NCBI GenBank assembly: GCA_910588015.1
Contig: CAJUOK010000041.1
Coordinates: 1-8,260 of the forward strand
Direction: 5' to 3'
DNA length: 8,260 bases
DNA from: an uncultured Christensenellaceae bacterium
GTDB taxonomy: Bacteria > Bacillota > Clostridia > Christensenellales > UBA3700
In this document: piece after piece, positions 1 to 4,740 of the stretch
How the letters are laid out: every line of letters starts with the position of its first letter
How positions within the stretch are numbered: position 1 is the first letter of the stretch
The notes under the pieces: generated by a model
Told to the model about the DNA's origin: nothing
Seen by the model: the letters and a program-made list of their open reading frames with translations, nothing else
Databases searched by the model: none
Program-made: the position numbers and the translations under genes

Positions 1-177
1 CTTAAGGACATAAGACGCAATGCGGGAAGCGACGGAACTAAGGTAAAGGTCAAAGAGACGGAAGTCATAATAGGCGACGCGCAAGCATATGCGACAGCCA
101 AAGAGATGATAGACTTGAGAGAAGACCAAATAGAGAGATACGCAGAGTATCTCAAAGAGCAAAAGGCAATGAGATAA
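1..177 (+). CDS. C-terminal fragment of an unrecognised protein
   Basis: An open frame runs from the window edge to a TAA at 175-177 and gives 58 residues; the start lies outside the window. The tail begins LKDIRRNAGSDG and ends in a highly charged, probably helical stretch (REDQIERYAEYLKEQKAMR). It shows no membrane segment, cysteine cluster or motif that I recognise, so I give no function. The reading frame is supported by codon use like that of the downstream genes (AGA arginine, GAC aspartate) and by the repeat-rich non-coding DNA that begins just after its stop. No terminator hairpin directly follows it; the nearest strong hairpin is about 350 bases downstream. Confidence 0.6.
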   Translation, partial: LKDIRRNAGSDGTKVKVKETEVIIGDAQAYATAKEMIDLREDQIERYAEYLKEQKAMR

Positions 178-188
178 ATAAACTGGAT

Positions 189-216
189 AGATTTCTCGAC
201 TACGCTCGAAATGACA
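189..216 (+). repeat. dispersed repeat, copy 1
   Basis: The 28-base unit AGATTTCTCGAC - TACGCTCGAAATGACA is repeated exactly at 299-326. It contains the short internal dyad TCGA(C)...(G)CTCGA. Units of this kind (TCGAAATGACA core, often with an inserted GTCGAG/GGAG segment) are common intergenic repeats in many uncultured bacterial genomes. No transposase is visible nearby. Confidence 0.8.
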
Positions 217-249
217 ATTAATAATAATTATGGTGAAAATACCTTTCTA

Positions 250-326
250 TGTCATATTGAGCGTAACGGAGTGGAGTCGAAATATCTCAAACGGATTGAG
301 ATTTCTCGACTACGCTCGAAATGACA
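250..326. repeat. palindromic repeat element (two inverted copies)
   Basis: A reverse-oriented copy (250-290, TGTCATATTGAGCGTA ... GTCGAAATATCTCAA) is followed after a five-base gap (ACGGA, 291-295) by a forward copy ending at 326 with CTCGAAATGACA. The outer arms pair 250-265 with 311-326 and the inner arms pair 276-290 with 296-310. The segment ACGGAGTGGA (266-275) is unpaired in the left arm. The whole 77 bases is therefore an imperfect inverted repeat resembling a REP/BIME or short MITE-like element. The 28 bases at 299-326 are identical to copy 1 at 189-216. Confidence 0.75.
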
Positions 327-336
327 TAATCAATAA

Positions 337-385
337 GTCATCTTGAGCGTAGTTTTTTGTCACCTCGACTGAAGCGGAGAGGTCT
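337..385. repeat. degenerate repeat fragments
   Basis: GTCATCTTGAGCGTAG at 337-352 is a reverse-oriented partial copy of the same repeat, broken by a T-run. It is followed by TGTCACCTCGACTGAAGCGG at 358-377, continuing to 385. This second piece has the related TGTCA...TCGA...GGAG layout and a small ACCTC/GAGGT dyad (362-366 with 379-383). These look like decayed or variant members of the family. Confidence 0.55.
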
Positions 386-404
386 AATCCATATAAAAAA
401 GGAT

Positions 405-443
405 GAGATTTCTCCATTACGCTATGCTCCAGTCGAAATGACA
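405..443 (+). repeat. dispersed repeat, long variant copy
   Basis: A forward copy starts GAGATTTCTC and ends CAGTCGAAATGACA. It shares both ends with copy 1, but its middle is expanded with CATTACGCTATGCTC. This resembles the extra GGAG-type segment in the reverse copy at 250-290. A short reverse fragment of the family, TGTCATATCGACCATAG, lies at 474-490. Confidence 0.7.
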
Positions 444-528
444 GGAGAGTATTTGTTAATAACAAAATCAGTATGTCATATCGACCATAGTTTATTTGTC
501 ACATTGCGGAAAAAGAAATTGTAATTAA

Positions 529-561
529 AACAACGACTTACCGTTGCGGTAAGTCGTTGTT
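529..561. terminator. strong hairpin, possible bidirectional terminator
   Basis: A perfect 15-bp stem pairs 529-543 (core CAACGACTTACCG) with 547-561 (core CGGTAAGTCGTTG) around the loop TTG. On the plus strand it is followed only by TGCTTTAATG, a weak U-tract. On the minus strand it is followed by TTTTAATTAC, which is better. It could end minus-strand transcription from the aldolase side, or plus-strand readthrough from the upstream gene, or the 3' end of a small transcript. The hairpin is certain; the terminator role is inferred. Confidence 0.6.
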
Positions 562-623
562 GCTTTAATGGACAATATGATTTTATATCATCGGAGAAAT
601 CTAAATAGTATTACTTATATTTC

Positions 624-652
624 TTGCTATTTGCCGATATGTGTGTTAAAAT
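624..652 (+). promoter_or_regulatory. sigma-A-like promoter of the aldolase-like gene
   Basis: TTGCTA (624-629) is separated by 17 bases from TAAAAT (647-652). A TGT directly before the -10 box gives an extended -10 (TGn). This would place transcription start near 659 and leave a leader of about 38 bases, too short for a T-box. The ribosome binding site AAAGGAG (684-690) is 6 bases before the ATG. Confidence 0.55.
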
Positions 653-696
653 GAATAGAAAAAATACACATAGCAGAATTTGCAAAGGAGCAACTT

Positions 697-1668
697 ATGG
701 GAAAAAGGACGCTATTATCATTCAGCCCGCAAATCAAAGTTATCGACGCAACGTTGAGAGACGGAGGTTTGGTCAATAATTTTTATTTCGAAGACGATTT
801 TGTAAAGAAATTGTATCAGACTAATATTCAGGCAGGAATTGATTATATGGAGTTCGGATATAAGGCTTCGAGCGAAATTTTCGACAAATCCAAATTCGGC
901 AAATGGAAGTTTTGTCAAGAAAAAGATTTGAGAGACATAGTCGGAGACAACGACACTGACCTTAAAATCGCAGTTATGGCAGACGTGGGCAGAACCGACG
1001 TTGACAAAGATATTATTCCGAAAAACGAAAGCGTAATTGATATGGTGCGAGTGGCAAGCTACATCAATACCATACCTGCTGCCGTTGAAATGGTGGAAAA
1101 CTGCGCAAAAAAAGGTTATGAAACCACTGTAAATATTATGGCTATATCTCACGCCAACGAAAGCGATTTGCAAGAGGCGCTTGAATTGATAGGCAATTCG
1201 CCTGCCGACGGCGTATATCTTGTGGACAGCTACGGTTCGCTATATCCAGAGCAGATAAGAAGACTTGCCGACAAGTATCTCAATATGGCTTCCAAATACG
1301 GCAAATTCGTGGGTATTCACGCGCACAACAATCAGCAGCTTGCATTTGCGAATACTATCGACGCAGTAGCTTGCGGAGTCAACTATCTTGACGCGACGGT
1401 CAATTCTTTGGGCAGAGGCGCAGGCAACTGTCCGCTTGAACTGCTGCTTGGATTTTTGAAGAATCCCAAATATAAATTACATCCTGTGCTAAAATTTATC
1501 GAAGAAGAGATGCTCAAACTCAAAGCAGACGGGCTTGTTTGGGGATACGACATTCCTTATCTTATCACCGGCGTTCTTGACAGACATCCTTCGGGCGCAA
1601 TCGATTGCATAAAGAAAAATCGCAAAGATTATGCCAACATATACCTTGAGTTGATGGGACTCGAATAA
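697..1668 (+). CDS. stand-alone DRE-TIM metallolyase, aldolase-like (HOA-like) protein
   Basis: A 323-residue protein consisting mostly of one TIM-barrel domain of the DRE-TIM metallolyase superfamily (isopropylmalate, citramalate and homocitrate synthases, HMG-CoA lyase, 4-hydroxy-2-oxovalerate aldolase). Visible motifs are DATLRDGG (17-24; Arg21 and metal ligand Asp22), the metal-binding GIHAHNNQQLA with His208 and His210, and GRGAGNCPLELLL (239-251), closest in style to hydroxy-oxovalerate aldolases (MhpE/DmpG/BphI). The His that follows RDGx in those aldolases is Leu25 here. It lacks the C-terminal allosteric domain of LeuA/CimA and ends in a short helical segment (about 255-323). Cytosolic, with no signal peptide. 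The start is fixed by AAAGGAG 6 bases upstream. It lies 140 bases before ilvB, so a 2-oxo acid aldol or acyl-transfer reaction is plausible, but the substrate cannot be read from the sequence. Confidence 0.85.
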   Translation: MGKRTLLSFSPQIKVIDATLRDGGLVNNFYFEDDFVKKLYQTNIQAGIDYMEFGYKASSEIFDKSKFGKWKFCQEKDLRDIVGDNDTDLKIAVMADVGRTDVDKDIIPKNESVIDMVRVASYINTIPAAVEMVENCAKKGYETTVNIMAISHANESDLQEALELIGNSPADGVYLVDSYGSLYPEQIRRLADKYLNMASKYGKFVGIHAHNNQQLAFANTIDAVACGVNYLDATVNSLGRGAGNCPLELLLGFLKNPKYKLHPVLKFIEEEMLKLKADGLVWGYDIPYLITGVLDRHPSGAIDCIKKNRKDYANIYLELMGLE

Positions 1669-1755
1669 AACGACGCGAAGTCTTTTACATATAAAAAACT
1701 TTGCAAAAACGGTGTTTTTGGGGCAATGGAGAAGGCTCCAAACGACACAAAACAG

Positions 1756-1784
1756 TTGACATTATGTCTAAAATATAATAGAAT
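1756..1784 (+). promoter_or_regulatory. strong sigma-A-like promoter of ilvB
   Basis: A consensus TTGACA (1756-1761) is followed after exactly 17 bases by TAGAAT (1779-1784). Transcription would start near 1791, only about 18 bases before the ilvB ATG, so no leader attenuator fits behind this promoter. The ribosome binding site is ACGGAG (1798-1803). Two small dyads lie upstream (CAAAAAC/GTTTTTG at 1704-1720 and TGGAG/CTCCA at 1727-1740). Neither has a U-tract of its own after the stem, so I do not call a terminator after the aldolase-like gene. Confidence 0.65.
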
Positions 1785-1808
1785 ATAAGATAAATTAACG
1801 GAGTTGTT

Positions 1809-3467
1809 ATGAAGTTAAACGGATCGCAAATTTTAATAGAATCATTATTGGAGCAGGGGGTTGACACCATATTCGGTTATCCGGGCGGTTCGGTGCTCAA
1901 TATCTACGACGCTCTTTATTCTTATCAGGACAAGCTAAAACACGTTTTGACCGCTCACGAGCAGGGCGCGGCTCACGCTGCGGACGGCTATGCGAGAGCA
2001 ACCGGCAAAGTCGGTGTCGTGCTTGCCACTTCGGGACCGGGAGCTACCAATCTTATTACCGGCATTGCCACGGCGTTTATGGACAGCGTGCCAATGGTGG
2101 CTATCACGGGCAACGTAGGTACGTCTCTTATAGGACTCGATTCTTTCCAAGAGGTATATATAGCAGGCATAACAATGCCCATCACCAAGCATAACTTTGT
2201 CGTGCGCAACGTCGAAGAACTTCACGAAGTAATACGCGAAGCTTTCAGAATCGCGCAAAGCGGCAGACCGGGACCGGTCCTTGTGGATATTCCCAAAGAC
2301 GTGACTTCCAACGTTTGCGAATTCAACGCGCTTCCCAAAGCGGAGGCTGACAAATACGTAAAAGCCGACAAAGATACTATTGCCAAAGCGGCTAGTATGA
2401 TAAACGAAGCAAAGAGACCGACGATACTTTTCGGCGGCGGCGTTTTGATTTCTCAAGGAGAAAAACAGCTTCTCGAGCTTATGCAAAAAGCGCAAATACC
2501 CGCCACGCACACTCTTATGGCGGCAGGCGTGTTGAGTTGGGGAGAAAAGCTCAATTTGGGTCTTATCGGTATGCACGGCAGTATGTCGGCGGGCAGAGCC
2601 ATTGCAGGCAGCGACTTGGTTGTTGCAATAGGCACGAGATTTTCCGATAGAGTGGCTACGCAAAAAGACAAATTTATTCGCGAAGCCAAAGTCATACATA
2701 TCGACGTCGACGCTGCGGAAATCAATAAGAACGTTTCCAGCGATTTAAGCGTCGTAGGCGACGTTAAAGAAGTGCTTGACGAGATGTTGCCGCAAATCAA
2801 AAAGGCAAATCACGACAATTGGATAGCGCAAATCGAAGAATGGAAAAAGTATGATTACAAGCCAAAGGACAAAGAGGGCGTTTTGAGACCTCATCAAATC
2901 ATACAGGCGGTTTGCGACGAAATAGGCGAAGACGGAATTATCGTCACGGACGTAGGTCAGCACCAAATGTGGGCGGCGCAGTATTCCAAGCGCACCAAGT
3001 GCAGAAGTTTTCTCACGTCGGGCGGACTGGGAACAATGGGATACGGTTACGGCGCTTCGATAGGCGCGCAGACGGCTTATCCCGACCGCAGAGTCGCGCA
3101 TATAACGGGCGACGGTTCTTTCCATATGAATCTCAATGAAATGTGCACGAGCGTAAGTTTCGGTTTGCCTATAGTAAGCGTAGTTATCAACAACAACGTT
3201 TTGGGTATGGTTCGTCAGTGGCAGACGCAGTTCTACGGCAAGAGATATTCGCAGACCACTCTCGACAGAGCCACCGACTACGTCAAGCTTGCCGAGGCTT
3301 TCGGCGGTAAGGGCTTCAGAGCGACGACGCTCGACGAGTTTAGAGCCGCTTTGAGCGAGGCGTATAAATCGGGCAAGCCGTGCATTGTCGAGGCAATCAT
3401 TGATAAGGATGAAAAAGTTTTGCCGATGATACCCGCGGGACAGAGCATAGACGAAATAATAATGTAA
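1809..3467 (+). CDS. ilvB: acetolactate (acetohydroxyacid) synthase, large catalytic subunit
   Basis: Condenses two pyruvates to 2-acetolactate, or pyruvate with 2-oxobutanoate to 2-aceto-2-hydroxybutanoate, the first common step of valine and isoleucine synthesis. The 552 residues show the three domains of the ThDP enzyme family. The N-terminal pyrimidine-binding domain carries the catalytic Glu51 in AHEQGAAHAADGYARATG. The central domain has GMHGSMSAGRAI and GTRFSDRVATQ, typical of the FAD-binding anabolic enzyme. The C-terminal domain has GDGSFHMN (434-441) and INNN (460-463) for ThDP-Mg. GMVRQWQTQFYGKRYS (Trp471) is the anabolic AHAS signature, which argues against catabolic AlsS. Length is normal. 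ACGGAG precedes the ATG and the gene has its own promoter. No ilvN follows; ilvC begins 63 bases later. Confidence 0.97.
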   Translation: MKLNGSQILIESLLEQGVDTIFGYPGGSVLNIYDALYSYQDKLKHVLTAHEQGAAHAADGYARATGKVGVVLATSGPGATNLITGIATAFMDSVPMVAITGNVGTSLIGLDSFQEVYIAGITMPITKHNFVVRNVEELHEVIREAFRIAQSGRPGPVLVDIPKDVTSNVCEFNALPKAEADKYVKADKDTIAKAASMINEAKRPTILFGGGVLISQGEKQLLELMQKAQIPATHTLMAAGVLSWGEKLNLGLIGMHGSMSAGRAIAGSDLVVAIGTRFSDRVATQKDKFIREAKVIHIDVDAAEINKNVSSDLSVVGDVKEVLDEMLPQIKKANHDNWIAQIEEWKKYDYKPKDKEGVLRPHQIIQAVCDEIGEDGIIVTDVGQHQMWAAQYSKRTKCRSFLTSGGLGTMGYGYGASIGAQTAYPDRRVAHITGDGSFHMNLNEMCTSVSFGLPIVSVVINNNVLGMVRQWQTQFYGKRYSQTTLDRATDYVKLAEAFGGKGFRATTLDEFRAALSEAYKSGKPCIVEAIIDKDEKVLPMIPAGQSIDEIIM

Positions 3468-3496
3468 TCAATGTTTAGCGATTTACTAAGCACTAG

Positions 3497-3523
3497 AATA
3501 TAAAATTTTATATTTTTGGAGGA
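3497..3523 (+). promoter_or_regulatory. AT-only palindrome and the RBS that sets the ilvC start
   Basis: An 18-bp perfect palindrome, AATATAAAATTTTATATT (3497-3514), is followed directly by a T-run and then GGAGGA (3518-3523), 7 bases before the ATG at 3531. This ribosome binding site fixes the start of ilvC at 3531. The in-frame TTG at 3516 overlaps the Shine-Dalgarno itself and has no site of its own, so it is rejected as a start. The palindrome could form a weak mRNA stem near the site or simply reflect AT richness. Confidence 0.5.
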
Positions 3524-3530
3524 CACAAAA

Positions 3531-4526
3531 ATGATTAAGAAGTATTATGATACAGACTGCGATATCAAGCTGTTGGACGGTAAGACCGTTGCAGTTATCG
3601 GTTTCGGTTCGCAAGGACACGCGCACGCAATGAATCTCGCCGACAGCGGCGTAAAAGTAGTCGTCGGCTTGAGAGAAGGTTCGAGACATACTCAAAAGGC
3701 TCTCAACGCAGGACTCAAAGTTATGTCGGTATCCGAGGCTGCAAAAGCAGGCGATATCGTTATGATGCTTGTTCCCGACGAAACTTGCGCAGATATATAC
3801 GAGGCTGAAGTTAAGCCTTATATGACGGCAGGCAAAGTTTTGATGTTTGCTCACGGACTTAACATACATTTCAAGCTTATCAAACCGTCAAAAGATATCG
3901 ACGTAATTATGGTAGCTCCCAAGGGACCGGGACATACGGTCAGAAGTCAGTATGAAGAAGGCAGAGGCGTTCCTTCTCTTATCGCCGTATATCAAGACGC
4001 TTCCGGCAAGGCAAAGGATTACGCTTTGGCATATGCAAGCGGTATCGGCGCAGGCAGAGCAGGTATTCTTGAGACAACCTTCAGAGAGGAGACCGAGACG
4101 GATTTGTTCGGCGAGCAGGCAGTTCTTTGCGGCGGCGTAACAGAGCTTATGAAGGCAGGTTTCGACACGTTGGTTGAAGCAGGCTACGCTCCCGAGATGG
4201 CTTATTTCGAGTGTATTCACGAGATGAAACTCATTGTTGACCTTATCAACAAGGGCGGTTTTGAAATGATGAGATATTCTATTTCCAACACAGCCGAATA
4301 CGGCGACTATCGCACGGGCAGAAGACTTATCACCGAAGATACGAGAAAGGAAATGAAGAAAGTTTTGCGTGAAATCCAAGACGGCACGTTCTGCTCGGAG
4401 TGGATGACGGAAAACAAGAGCGGCAAGTGCGCTCACTTCCTCGCAACCCGTCAGTTGGAGCTTGAACACCCGCTTGAAAAGGTTGGTAAAGAACTCCGTA
4501 CAATGATGAGCTGGTTGAAGAAATAA
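3531..4526 (+). CDS. ilvC: ketol-acid reductoisomerase, class I
   Basis: Carries out the Mg-dependent alkyl migration and NAD(P)H reduction that turn acetolactate or acetohydroxybutyrate into the 2,3-dihydroxy acids used by IlvD. The 331 residues match the short class I enzyme. The N-terminal Rossmann domain has VIGFGSQGHAHAMNL (22-36) and the cofactor loop GLREGSRHTQKA (46-57). Further on are AHGLNIHF (His108) and PKGPGHTVRSQYEEG (Lys131). The knotted helical domain has the metal ligands Asp191 and Glu195 (DLFGEQAVLCGG), Glu227 and Glu231 (FECIHEMK) and the substrate serine in SISNTAEYGDYRTG (about 250-263). In the cofactor loop the usual Ser-Trp pair of close relatives appears to be His53-Thr54. 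It follows ilvB by 63 bases with no terminator between them, so the two are probably co-transcribed. Confidence 0.97.
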   Translation: MIKKYYDTDCDIKLLDGKTVAVIGFGSQGHAHAMNLADSGVKVVVGLREGSRHTQKALNAGLKVMSVSEAAKAGDIVMMLVPDETCADIYEAEVKPYMTAGKVLMFAHGLNIHFKLIKPSKDIDVIMVAPKGPGHTVRSQYEEGRGVPSLIAVYQDASGKAKDYALAYASGIGAGRAGILETTFREETETDLFGEQAVLCGGVTELMKAGFDTLVEAGYAPEMAYFECIHEMKLIVDLINKGGFEMMRYSISNTAEYGDYRTGRRLITEDTRKEMKKVLREIQDGTFCSEWMTENKSGKCAHFLATRQLELEHPLEKVGKELRTMMSWLKK

Positions 4527-4574
4527 TTCAACTCGAAGGCAAGACGAAAGTAATAATATAAAAAATTATTGTAG

Positions 4575-4633
4575 CAATATAGTCAAATAAGTCGTTTATT
4601 TATTAAATGGCTTATTTGACTAACTTAATATTG
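4575..4633. other. long hairpin between ilvC and ilvD
   Basis: Bases 4580-4598 pair with 4604-4622 (outer arms AGTCAAATAAG and CTTATTTGACT), including two G-U pairs, around a five-base loop. A second stem pairs CAATAT (4575-4580) with ATATTG (4628-4633) as an outer extension or an alternative pairing. No U-tract follows on the plus strand, so it is not a standard intrinsic terminator. It could stabilise the ilvBC mRNA 3' end, act as an inefficient terminator, or bind a protein. Confidence 0.55.
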
Positions 4634-4659
4634 ATTATATATACGCGCGTATATATAGA
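4631..4659 (+). promoter_or_regulatory. putative ilvD promoter with a palindromic operator in its spacer
   Basis: TTGATT (4631-4636) is followed after 17 bases by TATAGA (4654-4659). A perfect 22-bp palindrome at 4636-4657 (left half TATATATACGC, centre CGCGCG) fills the spacer and overlaps both boxes. Every step alternates purine and pyrimidine. A repressor bound there would block the promoter, so this is a good operator candidate, but AT-rich DNA gives promoter-like matches by chance. The leader to ilvD would be about 75 bases, ending in the strong site GGAGGA (4729-4734). Confidence 0.45.
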
Positions 4660-4740
4660 AATCGGCAAATCGAAAAATAGCAGGCGAAAATTCAAAGACG
4701 TTTAATTTGCAAAAAAGAATTCGACTGCGGAGGAATAAAT

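Larger units (their letters stand above)
178..696. other. long repeat-bearing intergenic region
   Basis: This stretch of about 520 bases holds no convincing gene. Its first half (about 189-490) is a patchwork of dispersed-repeat copies and fragments in alternating orientation, listed separately. A short AT-rich dyad, TTTGTTA/TAACAAA, lies at 452-466. A strong hairpin follows at 529-561, and the promoter and ribosome binding site of the aldolase-like gene fill the last 75 bases. I see no tRNA, T-box, known riboswitch core or CRISPR structure. Confidence 0.7.

Noticed and set aside
189..443. Possible CRISPR array, because of the exact 28-base repeat
   Set aside because: Copies alternate in orientation, vary in length and are irregularly spaced (110 bases between the exact copies), with no cas genes. 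They fit dispersed intergenic repeats.
1704..1740. Possible terminator between the aldolase-like gene and ilvB
   Set aside because: The stems are only 7 and 5 bp. The first is mostly A-T with the T-run inside its arm, and neither is followed by a U-tract of its own.
1935..2699. Long open frame on the minus strand opposite ilvB, and similar ones opposite ilvC, ilvD and ilvA
   Set aside because: They lie antisense to well-conserved enzymes, give low-complexity His/Ser/Arg-rich translations without known motifs, and have no convincing ribosome binding sites.
2912..3139. Short plus-strand frame inside ilvB encoding an Arg-rich peptide
   Set aside because: It is a frame-shifted reading of the ilvB coding sequence with no start signals. 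The same holds for Arg-rich frames inside ilvD (6117-6308) and ilvA (6798-7100).
3516..3530. In-frame TTG at 3516 as the ilvC start, giving five extra residues
   Set aside because: It overlaps the GGAGGA ribosome binding site (3518-3523), which is correctly spaced for the ATG at 3531. The protein from 3531 starts MIKKYYDTDCD, normal for the family.
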